64,000 nt of DNA from Piscirickettsiaceae bacterium CG07_land_8_20_14_0_80_44_28 (GCA_002779995.1 PEWX01000059.1:31169-95168); one strand, 5' to 3'. Shown: positions 8,800 to 19,278, numbered from the stretch's first letter. Notes: a model not told the origin generated them from the letters alone. Translations and numbers: made by a program.

Positions 8800-10569
8800 A
8801 TGGAATGGCAAGGTTGGTTTTCGCTGTCGCTGACACTGGGTGTTTTGTTATTGCTGATTTTTACCAAAGCAAAACCCCATTTTGTGATGATGACGGCATT
8901 AACATTGCTCAGCGTAACGGGCATTTTGTCTATTGATGAATCTCTTGCCGGTTTTAGCAACCCGGGATTGATCACCGTGGCAGCCATGTTTGTATTGGCG
9001 GCTGGGGTTTACGCCTCAGGCGGCATTGACCTAATCGTAAACACCTTTTTGGGAAAACCGCAATCAGAACGTGGGGCATTGCTACGCATCTTTTTGCCGG
9101 TATCCTTATTAAGTGGCTTTTTAAACAATACCCCTGTGGTGGCCACCATGATCCCTGCGATTCATCTATGGGCACGTAAAATCAATATCGCCCCATCTAA
9201 GCTACTGATTCCATTAAGTTATACCGCTATATTAGGCGGCACTTTAACCTTAATCGGAACCAGTACCAATCTGGTTGTTAATGGCCAATATCAAACCTTA
9301 ACAGGAGAGCCTGGATTTTCCCTGTTTGATATTACCTTGGTGGGATTACCGGTGGTGATGGCAGGATTAGCCTTTATGTGGTGGTTCTTTCCCAAGTGGT
9401 TACCCAATCGAAACGATCAAGAAGTCTTTTCCAATTTTAGAGAATTTACATTAGAGATGGTGGTTTCTCGGCAAGGCCCTTTGGTTAACAAGTCAATTCA
9501 GGAAGCTGGCTTGCGTGATTTAAACAGTTTATATCTGGTTGAAGTCGAACGCGATGGCAGTATCATCACCGCCGTTTCTTCTGAAGAAAGACTGAAAGGC
9601 GGTGACCGACTGGTATTTGCAGGCGATACTCAAGCCATAACCGACCTACTTCGAATCAATGGCTTGGAAGCCCCGCTATCTGAAGCGGACAAAGGCATTC
9701 TCAATAAAGAAAGCGCTGAACGAAGAATTGTCGAAGCCGTGGTCTCGCCCAGTTGTGAAGCGGTGGGGTATGCCATTCGCAATGCCCATTTTCGTAACCG
9801 TTACGGTGCGGTTATTTTAGCCGTGGCGCGCAATGGAGAACGCATAAAAGGCAACTTGGGCAATATCAAACTCGAAGCGGGGGATACGCTGTTACTCGAA
9901 GCCAGACCCGCTTTTGTCACCCGACAACGTTATAACCGGGACTTTCTGCTCATTAACGAACACGACCAAGCGAAAGTTCGCCATGACCGTGCCTATGTTG
10001 CCTTAGCTATTTTAGCGATGGTCGTTCTGTCTGCCAGCTTTGGACTGCTTAGCATGTTACATGCCGCGCTGTTAGGCGCCGGTTTGATGATTGTTTCCGG
10101 GGCTTGCACCCTATCAGAAGCGGAGAAAGGGCTGGATTTACCGGTTATTATCACCATTGCTGCCGCCTTTGCTTTAGGCGCAGCCTTGAATAAAACCGGC
10201 GCTGCAAACTTTATCGCTTTGGGCATGATTGAGCTTAGTTTTGGCCAGGCCTGGTTATTATTAGTGCTGACCTACTTTACCGTGTCCATTTTAACGGAAA
10301 TGATTACCAACAATGCCGCCGCCGTTTTGATGTTACCCATTGTCTTACAAATGACTGAACAGTTGAGCTTAAATAGTGAGCCTTTTATTTTCGCAATCAT
10401 GATGGCCGCGTCTGCCAGCTTTGCCACGCCGCTCGGTTATCAAACCAACCTAATGGTGTATGGCCCAGGCGGTTATAAAGTTAGCGACTTTCTCAAAGTC
10501 GGCTTACCCATGAATCTGTTTATTGGCTTGGTCACGCTCAGTGTGTTGCTGATAGGCTGGACGCTTTAG
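8800..10569 (+). CDS. SLC13/DASS-type permease with RCK-C domains, probable sulfate transporter
   Basis: A 589-residue inner-membrane protein with many hydrophobic helices, interrupted in the middle (about 210-380) by a soluble part with two TrkA/RCK C-terminal domains (G-D-R-L-V-F-A-G-D and G-D-T-L-L-L-E-A-R). The family motif with S-N-x-x-x at NNTPVVATMIPAI (near 108) and the second half motif near 510 (MITNNAAAVLMLPI) are visible. This SLC13 plus two RCK-C layout matches the Chlamydomonas SAC1-like and bacterial sulfate permeases. Its place 15 bases after cysN, at the end of the sulfate operon and with no cysTWA genes, makes sulfate import likely. The substrate is inferred. Confidence 0.82.
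   Translation: MEWQGWFSLSLTLGVLLLLIFTKAKPHFVMMTALTLLSVTGILSIDESLAGFSNPGLITVAAMFVLAAGVYASGGIDLIVNTFLGKPQSERGALLRIFLPVSLLSGFLNNTPVVATMIPAIHLWARKINIAPSKLLIPLSYTAILGGTLTLIGTSTNLVVNGQYQTLTGEPGFSLFDITLVGLPVVMAGLAFMWWFFPKWLPNRNDQEVFSNFREFTLEMVVSRQGPLVNKSIQEAGLRDLNSLYLVEVERDGSIITAVSSEERLKGGDRLVFAGDTQAITDLLRINGLEAPLSEADKGILNKESAERRIVEAVVSPSCEAVGYAIRNAHFRNRYGAVILAVARNGERIKGNLGNIKLEAGDTLLLEARPAFVTRQRYNRDFLLINEHDQAKVRHDRAYVALAILAMVVLSASFGLLSMLHAALLGAGLMIVSGACTLSEAEKGLDLPVIITIAAAFALGAALNKTGAANFIALGMIELSFGQAWLLLVLTYFTVSILTEMITNNAAAVLMLPIVLQMTEQLSLNSEPFIFAIMMAASASFATPLGYQTNLMVYGPGGYKVSDFLKVGLPMNLFIGLVTLSVLLIGWTL
10245..10254. repeat. CCAGGCCTGG palindrome, copy in SLC13 gene
   Basis: Exact 10-base copy within a membrane helix region of the permease gene. 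Confidence 0.8.
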
Positions 10570-10603
10570 TTCGCAAGATGATACAAAAACCCTGAAGGCT
10601 AAC

Positions 10604-11371
10604 CTAAAACTCTATCTCAAAAGCTGCATTATATTTATAATTACGTTGCTCTAAATTTGGAACAGTGGGATGCGTATCATATTGGTAAGTGATATCAAAT
10701 AAAATATGAAGCGGACCAAAAATCTGGGCATCAACCCCAGTTGTCATCACCATCTGATAGTCATTACTGTTTGTTACTTTGGGTTGATAATAAACCAAGC
10801 CCACCCAGTTGGCTGTTGACGAAAACGGATATTTTAGGTTAGCAAATAAATTGAAACGATCATTTTCAAGCTGCCTGTTTTGCTGTGTGACGGTTATTGC
10901 ACTTTCAAACTCTTTCATTACCCCAAATCCAGCATGACCAACAAGGCCCTGCCAATGCATTGTTGAACGAAGCCCTCCGCCAAACAACGATCGTTTTCGA
11001 TTATACGTAAAGGGTTGAAACTCTTTCTGAGTAAACAGTTCCCAATCTAGCGTTGAAGTCCACTGATGGGTGTGTCGAAGGTGGGCAAAATATTCTTCAT
11101 CATCTTTAACGCCACTGGACTCACTATAATCTAAAGCACCAATTAATAAAGTACGTGAATGCGGTTCGACCCATTGAGAACCAATCGAAAAAGAAGCGCT
11201 ATCATTATCAACACTGCCCTTCTTTCCTGACAAGGAAAAAGCCAAGCTTGAAGACCAACCCTGCTTGGTTTCATCCATCCTCAAAGACTCAATATTAACG
11301 ATGGCACTTGCTGAACAAGGGAATAACAGTAACAAAATTAAATAAGATTTATGCATTAATAAATGGTTCAA
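10604..11371 (-). CDS. DUF481-like outer membrane beta-barrel protein
   Basis: A 255-residue protein with a clear signal peptide (hydrophobic stretch then PCSASA). The mature part consists of alternating hydrophobic/polar strands rich in aromatic residues and ends in F, typical of outer membrane barrels. The spacing of aromatic strands and the tail resemble the DUF481/YdiY family of small outer membrane proteins. An in-frame ATG six codons later (MHKSYLI) may be the true start. It converges with the sulfate permease gene and shares a strand with the YeeE transporter; no function can be assigned with confidence. Confidence 0.6.
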   Translation of the reverse strand: MNHLLMHKSYLILLLLFPCSASAIVNIESLRMDETKQGWSSSLAFSLSGKKGSVDNDSASFSIGSQWVEPHSRTLLIGALDYSESSGVKDDEEYFAHLRHTHQWTSTLDWELFTQKEFQPFTYNRKRSLFGGGLRSTMHWQGLVGHAGFGVMKEFESAITVTQQNRQLENDRFNLFANLKYPFSSTANWVGLVYYQPKVTNSNDYQMVMTTGVDAQIFGPLHILFDITYQYDTHPTVPNLEQRNYKYNAAFEIEF

Positions 11372-11455
11372 AAAAATTGATTATCAACACAGTAGCAAAT
11401 AAAGCCACCAAATAGGCCAATGATTATAATTGAAGTCTAAAATAAGTCAAGTTTT

Positions 11456-12604
11456 TTATGTTCGTGTCATCAGTTTAAAACCAACCCAATTTCCGAGAAC
11501 TGCTGCAAAAATCCACACCCAGCCATGCAAGCTACCGGAAGCGATACCGCTAAAAAAGGCGCCGATATTACAGCCGTAAGACAAGGTAGCACCCAGTCCC
11601 ATTAAAATACCCCCAACAATTCCACCCAGTAAGGTTTTTGGGTTCATTGGCATGGTATTAACGGCTCGTCGATGCCATAAGGTCACCCACAGCGCACCGA
11701 GAATAACGCCGATTGAAGTGAGACTGACAGGATCGTTAAGAATAGGTCGATCCACTCGGGTTTCGTAAAGGGTCATGATTTCCCAAAAAGGCCAATCAAG
11801 CCCCAAGTTCGCCCAATCTGAAAATTTGATACTCCATATCGAAAAAATTGAGGCAATCGACCAAGGTTGTCCGGAAAAAACAAACACCGCAAAATTGAGT
11901 ACCGCTAATAAAATCGCCGCAATTAAAAACGGATGCCACGGCAAGGCTCGTGACGCATAAATTTTGCGACCAAATAAAGGCTCTACCTGCTGAAAACGAT
12001 TTTTTTCGAGTTGGCGAAACCCCCAATAACTGACGACTAACAATGCCAGCGAAATGAGAATACCCAACCCACCCGCGACATCATTAAATGAAAAAGGTGC
12101 CAGTGTTGGCCAATTCACCCAGTCTTCATAAAGATAGGCACCCATCAATCCACCGACAAACATAAATGCAAAGGTCAAAAGAGATAAAGGCAGTAATTGT
12201 CCAACGCGATTTAAGGTTCCTGAAGAACAGGAACCGGCCAACTGCATGCCCAATCCAAAAATAAAGGCACCAACCAATACCGAGCTACTCACCGGACGGA
12301 CTAACCCTTGAAAGGTTTGATCGCCAATTTGTCCGATTAAGATTAACGGCGTAAATAATAGACTGGCAATAAACAGCATGACAATCTGCGCTCGAATGCC
12401 TTCCGTACGACCCTCTGCAAAAAAACGCCGCCAACCGCTGGTAAACCCAAAGATGAAATAATTCAAGGTGGCTCCCAATGCGATACCGAGCACCAAGATC
12501 ACTTGCAAGACCCAGTCTGATAAAGACCAGACTAAGGCAAGCATCAAGACGCTGACAATCCAAAACCAGGGATATCCTAATTGACGTTGAGCAACAAAGA
12601 ACAT
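11456..12604 (-). CDS. YeeE/YedE family sulfur transporter (thiosulfate-uptake type)
   Basis: A 382-residue polytopic membrane protein with two halves of the DUF395/Sulf_transp fold, carrying the cysteine-containing motifs GSCSSGTLNR in the first half and GYGCNIGAFF-like SYGCNIGAFF in the second. In this family (for example TsuA), membrane cysteines pass thiosulfate through the membrane. I choose the ATG at 12604, preceded by CGGAG, instead of the TTG at 12610 used in the ORF track. It is divergent from a CysB-like regulator across a 156-base AT-rich region, so thiosulfate or related sulfur uptake under LysR control is a good inference. Confidence 0.85.
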   Translation of the reverse strand: MFFVAQRQLGYPWFWIVSVLMLALVWSLSDWVLQVILVLGIALGATLNYFIFGFTSGWRRFFAEGRTEGIRAQIVMLFIASLLFTPLILIGQIGDQTFQGLVRPVSSSVLVGAFIFGLGMQLAGSCSSGTLNRVGQLLPLSLLTFAFMFVGGLMGAYLYEDWVNWPTLAPFSFNDVAGGLGILISLALLVVSYWGFRQLEKNRFQQVEPLFGRKIYASRALPWHPFLIAAILLAVLNFAVFVFSGQPWSIASIFSIWSIKFSDWANLGLDWPFWEIMTLYETRVDRPILNDPVSLTSIGVILGALWVTLWHRRAVNTMPMNPKTLLGGIVGGILMGLGATLSYGCNIGAFFSGIASGSLHGWVWIFAAVLGNWVGFKLMTRT

Positions 12605-12760
12605 GAGCAACTCCGAATAAATACATGATTTTAATATTGCATTGTACGGGCTGTTATTTATTTTATATAATGATGTTTTATAATATTGTTATCTAAATAT
12701 TAGATTTAATACCCTGTGCTATTTATAAAAAATCCGGCTCAAATACGTTAAAGGCGCACT
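12605..12760. promoter_or_regulatory. Divergent intergenic region, YeeE/YedE transporter and CysB-like regulator
   Basis: A 156-base AT-rich region between divergent genes, with several TATAAT-like strings (around 12664-12691) usable on either strand. The cysG/cysJ element is not present. LysR regulators normally bind such divergent regions, so autoregulation and control of the transporter are plausible but not shown. Confidence 0.4.
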
Positions 12761-13654
12761 ATGAACTTAAGTCAAATCAAGCTGTTAATAGAACTGAATC
12801 GCCGCAACTTTAATTTATCCGCCGCCAGTGAAGCGATGCACATTGTGCAATCTGCCGGCACTCGACAATTAAAACTGTTAGAGGAAGAGTTAAATTTAGC
12901 CATTTTTGAGCGCAAAGGTAAGCGACTCACCGGCTTTACCGAAACGGGTTTAAAAATTTTACACCAGGCTGAACAAATACGCTTAGCACAGGACAATATT
13001 TACAATATCGCTTTAGATTATCATCAACCCAAATCAGCGCATTTAAAAATTGCCTGCACGCATACGCAAGCCAAATATTTTTTACCCCAAAAGCTGGTCG
13101 CCTTTAAGCGAAGTCACCCTCAAGTCAAAGTCCATATCGAACAAGGCACCCCCAAGCAACTGGTCAATTGGGTTCAACAAGGTCAGGTGGATCTTGCGAT
13201 TAGTACAGAAGCGCTAGATGACTGTGAAGAACTGACTAAACTAAATTGTTACAGTTGGCATCATGTATTGGTTGTCCCAAACGATCATCAACTGATACAC
13301 CAGCCGCTCAGTTTGCGTACCATTGCCGACTATCCGATATTAACCTATATGGCAGGCATGACAGGTCAAGGGAAAATACTGCAAGCCTTTAAGGATGCGG
13401 GGTTAACACTGGAAGTGGATTTATATGCAACAGACAGTGATGTCATTAAAGATTATGTTCGTTTGGGATTTGGGGTCGGCATCATTGCGGAAATGGCGAT
13501 GGATGCTAAACTGGATGCAGACTTGAGCGTGCTTGATTTAACACCTTGGATAAGCACTTGCGTCACCAAGGTGGGCTTTTTGTCAAATCGATACCTTCCC
13601 AGCTTTGTACATGATTTCATAAAATTGGTGAGTGCAGCCTCCCCAAACAAATAG
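12761..13654 (+). CDS. LysR-family transcriptional regulator, CysB-like
   Basis: A 297-residue LysR protein. The N-terminal winged helix-turn-helix (residues 1-60) has the CysB/Cbl style: M-N-L-S-Q-I-K at the start, an A-S-E-A recognition region, and LLEEELNLAIFERKGKRLTGFTETG. The effector domain begins with ACTHTQAKYFLP, which matches the sulfate/acetylserine-binding segment of CysB and Cbl. It lies between sulfur transport genes, 2.2 kb from the sulfate assimilation operon. Control of cysG, cysJ and the YeeE gene is inferred. It converges with the chemoreceptor gene with only 5 bases between the stops. Confidence 0.88.
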   Translation: MNLSQIKLLIELNRRNFNLSAASEAMHIVQSAGTRQLKLLEEELNLAIFERKGKRLTGFTETGLKILHQAEQIRLAQDNIYNIALDYHQPKSAHLKIACTHTQAKYFLPQKLVAFKRSHPQVKVHIEQGTPKQLVNWVQQGQVDLAISTEALDDCEELTKLNCYSWHHVLVVPNDHQLIHQPLSLRTIADYPILTYMAGMTGQGKILQAFKDAGLTLEVDLYATDSDVIKDYVRLGFGVGIIAEMAMDAKLDADLSVLDLTPWISTCVTKVGFLSNRYLPSFVHDFIKLVSAASPNK

Positions 13655-13659
13655 CGTCC

Positions 13660-16149
13660 TTAGAATTCGCCCCACTCTTCATCAGGCTGAGTTGGTTTAG
13701 CTGCTTGTGCAGGAGTTGGCTCAGATTTTTGAACTTTTTTGGGTGCTGACAGTGCAGGACTTGTCGCAGGGCTGATAATTTTGGGAGGCGGTGTTAATGA
13801 CACTGGTGCCTTGTGATCAATGGTAAAGAAGGCCATTTCAGTTTCCAAACCTCTTGCCTGATCAGACAAACTCTCTGCTGCGGCAGACGTTTCTTCAACT
13901 AAGGCCGCATTTTGCTGCGTTGCTGAATCAATATTATTAAACGCCTGTTGTAACTGCTGAACGCCTTGGGTCTGTTGTTGTGACGCTGTCGCAATTTGCT
14001 CACTCATTTCGGCAACCGTTTCGATACGCTGTGTAATCCCATTAATCGCTTCACCCGATTCTCCTGCTAGACTGGTGCCTTGATTAATACGTTCAACACT
14101 TTCATTAATTAAACGTGAAATATCTTTGGCTGCCTCAGCAGATTTACCGGCCAAGCTTCTGACTTCTCCGGCCACCACAGCAAAACCACGACCGTGATCA
14201 CCGGCACGCGCCGCCTCAACTGCTGCATTCAATGCTAATAAATTTGTTTGGAAGGCAATCCCATCAATAATCGTCACAATATCAGCGATTTTATGACTGG
14301 ACTCTTGAATGGCACTCATGGCTTCAATAGTCTGATCCATGACCGATGCTGCTTGCTTAGCTTGCTGTTGAACCTCTTGCTCCAATTGTGTTGCCTGCTT
14401 GGCACTTTCGGCATTATTTAGGACAGCGGCACTAAATTGTTCCATGGTCGCAGACCCTTCCTCAACCGAGGCCGCATTTTGCTGAACGCGATCACTTAAA
14501 TCCAGTGATCCTTGCGCGACCTCTTTTGCAGACTGATTCACATCTTGAGCAATATGCTGAACTTTGACAATAATGTCATTTAAATTGGCTGCATTTCGAT
14601 TGATTGAATCTTTTAAGCCCAGCAGTTGTCCCGAACACTCAATGGTAACCGCCTTGGTTAAATCCCCTTTACTCTGAGCTTCCATCACCTGGACAATATC
14701 CTCCACAACCGATTCCAATTGCCGCAGGGTTTCATTAATATTGTCTTTCATACTGCCCAATTGACCTCGCGCCGGCGCTTCGACCCTTTGTGCAAAATCC
14801 CCTTCGGCCACCTTCTTCATAACACCATCAATGTCTACAATAATTTCATTCAGATCTGCAAGGGTCACCGAAACCTTATCTAAAATGGCTTTATAATCTC
14901 CTTTTGCCGAGTGCGAAAGGGTTTCATTAAAACGACCTTCTGCCATCCAATCAAGTGCCTGATCGGTTTGGTGCATCACTTCAGAAATATTTTCAGCTGT
15001 TTGATTCACATTTTGTTTCAACTGGTCGAGATCGCCCACATATTGTTTTTGAATGCGATGGGTAAAATCGCCACTTGCCACACTATTTAAGACATCATTA
15101 ACATCGAAAATGCCTTGATCCAATTGCGTTAACAGTTGATTAACCGCTTCTCCCATCTGTTTGGTTTCATCTTTACTGCTTAACTGAATACGGGCTTTAA
15201 AATCGAAACGCTCACTCACCGAAGATAAAAATTCCGTGACCTGAGTAATGGGGTTAACAATATTATGAACCATCCAAAAAGACAGTGCCATCAATGCCAA
15301 AGCAACAAAAAATCCGAATATCACCATGTTTTTAATCATCTGTGTCTGAGCATCTTCAATAATGGTTAAATCACTGAGTAATACCACCTTGGCATCATGT
15401 TCATTGCCCCCTTGAAGGGTGACGTCATTACGGGTGTAGTGCAGGCCGTTTAGTGATAGATCACTTAAGCTGGCATCTGATAAGACTGAAATCGATTGGT
15501 TAAGGTCTGGTTGTGACACCCCCTCAATGGAATAACCCACCACTTTTTTGTCAGCGATGAATACCGCATCAGCACCTGATAAGGCTTTTAATTTCTTTGC
15601 AAACGCATCATTCAAATAAGAGCCCACTTTGATGGTTCCGACCACTTCTTCCTGGAACAAAATGGGGTAAACCGCATCCAAAGCTATTTTTTGACTCGTG
15701 GTTGAATAATTCAATCCTTGAGCCGGCTCTCCCGTTAAAGCTTTAGCCACGAAAATATTCTGAGCTTTATTATCGCCTTTTTTATCCGGATTATGCCCGC
15801 GCATCAATACCACGCCTTGGCTATCGGTCAACTCAACCGTTGTGATAGACGCATCATTTTTATGATATTGCTGAAAGAATTGGGTCATCATTTCGCGCTT
15901 ATCGCCGGTGTTAAATTTCAGGGCAACTTGTAACACTCGATTACTCGAAATGGTTTTGGCGATGGCGTTAACGGAGCCTTGTTGCTGACTGATCAGCTCG
16001 GTTACAAGGGCTTGACTGCGCTGAGAATTTTGTTCAATTTGATTTTTTGCAAAATCGGTAACGCCAATGAGCGCATTCGAAACCATTGCACCCCCCGATA
16101 CCACTAAGGCCAGTATCATCAACAGGGTGATTTTTAATTGTATTTTCAT
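13660..16149 (-). CDS. Methyl-accepting chemotaxis protein with Cache-like sensor and HAMP repeats
   Basis: An 829-residue transmembrane chemoreceptor. TM1 covers about 7-27 and TM2 about 273-295; the periplasmic part (30-270) resembles a single Cache domain (ELTDSQGVVLMRGHNPDK). After TM2 there are a HAMP domain and several further HAMP-like blocks (repeated E-G-D/R-F and N-E-T-L phrases) to about 510, then the signalling domain with the hairpin tip ending in VVAGEVRSLAGKSAEAA near 661. The last residues, EEWGEF, resemble the C-terminal pentapeptide tether (NWETF type) that recruits CheR/CheB. A GGAGG site precedes the ATG. The ligand is unknown. No che genes are nearby. Confidence 0.93.
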   Translation of the reverse strand: MKIQLKITLLMILALVVSGGAMVSNALIGVTDFAKNQIEQNSQRSQALVTELISQQQGSVNAIAKTISSNRVLQVALKFNTGDKREMMTQFFQQYHKNDASITTVELTDSQGVVLMRGHNPDKKGDNKAQNIFVAKALTGEPAQGLNYSTTSQKIALDAVYPILFQEEVVGTIKVGSYLNDAFAKKLKALSGADAVFIADKKVVGYSIEGVSQPDLNQSISVLSDASLSDLSLNGLHYTRNDVTLQGGNEHDAKVVLLSDLTIIEDAQTQMIKNMVIFGFFVALALMALSFWMVHNIVNPITQVTEFLSSVSERFDFKARIQLSSKDETKQMGEAVNQLLTQLDQGIFDVNDVLNSVASGDFTHRIQKQYVGDLDQLKQNVNQTAENISEVMHQTDQALDWMAEGRFNETLSHSAKGDYKAILDKVSVTLADLNEIIVDIDGVMKKVAEGDFAQRVEAPARGQLGSMKDNINETLRQLESVVEDIVQVMEAQSKGDLTKAVTIECSGQLLGLKDSINRNAANLNDIIVKVQHIAQDVNQSAKEVAQGSLDLSDRVQQNAASVEEGSATMEQFSAAVLNNAESAKQATQLEQEVQQQAKQAASVMDQTIEAMSAIQESSHKIADIVTIIDGIAFQTNLLALNAAVEAARAGDHGRGFAVVAGEVRSLAGKSAEAAKDISRLINESVERINQGTSLAGESGEAINGITQRIETVAEMSEQIATASQQQTQGVQQLQQAFNNIDSATQQNAALVEETSAAAESLSDQARGLETEMAFFTIDHKAPVSLTPPPKIISPATSPALSAPKKVQKSEPTPAQAAKPTQPDEEWGEF

Positions 16150-16383
16150 ACATCCTCCATTTTATTATTATGGAACGCTCAAAAATGATCCCTAAACCAT
16201 TTTTACCCGTTTTAGAGCCTCAACATTGACATTGGCATGACAATATGCAACAACCATGCCACTTACCACTCGCCTTTCTATACAAACACCTTATAAAACC
16301 AATCTGCCAATATGAGTAATCCGTTCATTCTACTCAAAAATGGATTATGGTGAGAATAAATACTACCATAAATTTTAAACAGG

Positions 16384-19278
16384 CTATTTTAATGACGGTT
16401 TCAGATGGTTCTCAGTCCAAGCAAAAAATGCGGCTGCATCAATCGGTCGGCTATAACAATACCCCTGCCCTAAGCGACACCCTTTTTCTTGCAAGTAAGC
16501 CACTTGGGTCAGGTTTTCAACACCCTCTGCAATAACCTCAACGCCAACAGCATTTCCCACGGCAATAATCGCATCGACAATCGCAATATCTTCCTTGTCA
16601 TCGGGTAAAGAGCGAATAAAAGACTGATCTATTTTCAACTGATCTAATGGTAATTTTTTAAGATAGGACAATGAAGAAAACCCCGTACCAAAGTCATCCA
16701 TTGCCAACTTCACACCCAACTCCTTTAGTTGATGAAGCATGTCAATACCCGCTTGCTCATTTTGTAATAAAAAGCTTTCAGTGACCTCAAGCTCCAGCAC
16801 CTTGGCATCCAGTCCAGTTAATTGTAAAACCTCTGCAACCGTTTCCACAAACCCCGGATGCGTCAGTTGTACCGTTGAGACATTAACAGAAATACGCTGC
16901 AAACTTAACCCTTGATCATGCCACTTAAACCATTGTTGACAAGCTTGCAACAACATGGTTCTCCCCAAAGGAATAATAAGCCCGGTGGACTCAGCAATAT
17001 CAATAAATTTATTGGGCATCACCACTCCCAAGTCAGGGTGAATCCAACGCACAAGGGCCTCTGCACCAATTATGTCTCCACTCTCAAGCGCGACTTGCGG
17101 TTGGTAATAGGCAACAAGCTGTCCTTGGTCAACCGCTTTTCTGAGGGCGTTTTCAAAATAAAACACTTCGGTTGTCGATTCGGTAAGCGCCGACGTATGG
17201 TAAGCATATTGACTATGGGGGGCTTTTTTGGCTTCAAATAACGCTTCATCGGCTGATTTCATCAAATCTAACGCTTGGTCGCCATCTTGAGAGGAAATCG
17301 CAATTCCGACCTTCACATCCAAAACATGATGTTGACGGCCAATGTCAAAAGGCGCTTTAAATAAGGTTAATAACCTTTCAGCAAACTCGGACACTTCATT
17401 TTTATGAACAATCGATTCTAATAATATTAAGAAGTTATCTGCCCCTAACCGCGCAACAGAATCCTCAGAATCCAACATTTGATTGAGGCGTAGCGCCACA
17501 TTTTTAAGCAGTTGATCGCCATACTCATACCCAACTGCATCATTAATCGTTTTAAAGCGGGCAATATCCACGATCAGCAATGCCACCTGCTTGGTTTCAT
17601 TACGTGATTTATTGATCGCTTGTTGTAAACGATTCTTAAATAACGACACATTGGGCAGCCCAGTCAAAATATCATAAAAAGACAGTCGATTAATCTCTTG
17701 CTCCGTGGCTTTTTGCTGACTCAAATCATTCATTAACCCCACATAATGAATCAACCGCCCCGCCTTATCTCTCACTTCATTAATCGTTAGCCATTCGGGA
17801 TAAACCGTGCCATCTTTTTTACGATTCCAAATTTCACCTTGCCAAACGCCATCCTGCTTTAAGGTTTGCCACATGGTTTCATAAAATGCTCGGTTATGCT
17901 GACCCGAGCTAAGTAAGGCAGGATTTTTGCCAACCACTTCGGAAAAGACGTATCCTGTAATTTCCTCAAATTTTTTATTGACCAATACAAAACGATTTTC
18001 GACATCGGTCACCACGATGCCCTCACCGGCATTGTCAAAGACCGAACGGGTGAGCATCTGAAAGCGTTCATTTTCAGCTAAAAACGTCAGGTCGCTGACC
18101 ACAATCAGATGTGCGGGTTCAGCGTGATAGGTAATCGGTTTATGGGTCATTTGAACTTGACACAAACGCCCATCTTGGCATAACAACTCATGCATTGAGG
18201 TACTGGGATGATGGTGGTCATTATCATCCATACATGCCAAAATTTCTTGACGATTCTTATTGGGGATAATGGCTTCAAGCGTTAAAGACAACAAGGTTTT
18301 TTCATCATAGCCCAGCATTCGCATCATTTCTTGATTGGCAAAGGCGATCTTATGATTTTGATGGATTAATATTCCATCTGATGACATGGTTAATAAATCA
18401 CGATAAAGGGTTTCGGCTTCTAATATACGCTGTTCTTTTTCTTTAATGCTCTTGCTCGCGTGATAATGAAAGTTTTCTTCAATATGTTGCAACAACTCAG
18501 AAAAACTGATTAACCCCACCAGCTCGCCGGAAGCCTTTTCCACACCCAGATGGTGAATATTATTTTCAATCATCAAGCGCCGAACATTGGCAAGGCTCTG
18601 TAATTCAGAAACACTCTTTAACGGCCAAGAAGCCAATTCTCGAACCGGCAGTTGCCCCAACTCCCCTTCTTCAGCAAAATGCTTTAATAAATCCCTAACC
18701 GAAATTAAACCTTGGGCATTCTCATCTTTCACCACCAAGGCATCAACCGACTTACTTGCCATAATGGACATCACATCGGCCAGTTTTGCATCGGCCATGA
18801 CCCAATTTAAATGGCCACTGATTAATTCCTTCAGCAAAATTCCATCTAAAAAAGAATCACTTTGCTTGGCATTCACCAAGTCCAGCTCAGATAATACACC
18901 CACCCCTTCACCACTTTGATCAACCACCAATAAGTGTCGAATTTTCATTTTGTGAAACAGGAAGGTTGCCGATGAAATCAATTCATCTTGATGAATTCGG
19001 CAGACGGGTGAATTCATCACCATCTTTATAGGCTGGGATAATATGTCCGGTTGGGTAATATCCAATTTAACAAAATCGGTTCGGGTCCAAATACCAATAA
19101 TTTCTTGATTGTCTTCAACCAGAATAGAACCAATTTTCTGCTCATTAAAACGCTGAATAACATTTCTGATTAATGTATCTGACGGGCACGTCACCAACCC
19201 ATAGTGCATAAAGTGTGACACTAACAAAGAAGAGTGGGTGTTATTAATGGATTTTGAATCAATTGAAGTCGTCATCAT
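16384..19278 (-). CDS. CBS-CBS-PAS-PAS-GGDEF(degenerate)-EAL c-di-GMP phosphodiesterase
   Basis: A 964-residue cytoplasmic protein with no membrane segment. Residues 15-275 contain four CBS motifs, probably two Bateman modules that may sense adenine nucleotides. Two PAS domains follow (about 290-400 and 410-530), then a GGDEF domain whose active site reads GADNF (near 611), so cyclase activity is unlikely, and an intact EAL domain with GAEALVRW (near 738), DDFGTGFSSL and EGVEN. The likely net activity is c-di-GMP hydrolysis, with the degenerate GGDEF possibly acting as a GTP-sensing regulator as in other proteins of this layout. It is transcribed alone between the chemoreceptor and queF. Confidence 0.92.
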   Translation of the reverse strand: MMTTSIDSKSINNTHSSLLVSHFMHYGLVTCPSDTLIRNVIQRFNEQKIGSILVEDNQEIIGIWTRTDFVKLDITQPDILSQPIKMVMNSPVCRIHQDELISSATFLFHKMKIRHLLVVDQSGEGVGVLSELDLVNAKQSDSFLDGILLKELISGHLNWVMADAKLADVMSIMASKSVDALVVKDENAQGLISVRDLLKHFAEEGELGQLPVRELASWPLKSVSELQSLANVRRLMIENNIHHLGVEKASGELVGLISFSELLQHIEENFHYHASKSIKEKEQRILEAETLYRDLLTMSSDGILIHQNHKIAFANQEMMRMLGYDEKTLLSLTLEAIIPNKNRQEILACMDDNDHHHPSTSMHELLCQDGRLCQVQMTHKPITYHAEPAHLIVVSDLTFLAENERFQMLTRSVFDNAGEGIVVTDVENRFVLVNKKFEEITGYVFSEVVGKNPALLSSGQHNRAFYETMWQTLKQDGVWQGEIWNRKKDGTVYPEWLTINEVRDKAGRLIHYVGLMNDLSQQKATEQEINRLSFYDILTGLPNVSLFKNRLQQAINKSRNETKQVALLIVDIARFKTINDAVGYEYGDQLLKNVALRLNQMLDSEDSVARLGADNFLILLESIVHKNEVSEFAERLLTLFKAPFDIGRQHHVLDVKVGIAISSQDGDQALDLMKSADEALFEAKKAPHSQYAYHTSALTESTTEVFYFENALRKAVDQGQLVAYYQPQVALESGDIIGAEALVRWIHPDLGVVMPNKFIDIAESTGLIIPLGRTMLLQACQQWFKWHDQGLSLQRISVNVSTVQLTHPGFVETVAEVLQLTGLDAKVLELEVTESFLLQNEQAGIDMLHQLKELGVKLAMDDFGTGFSSLSYLKKLPLDQLKIDQSFIRSLPDDKEDIAIVDAIIAVGNAVGVEVIAEGVENLTQVAYLQEKGCRLGQGYCYSRPIDAAAFFAWTENHLKPSLK

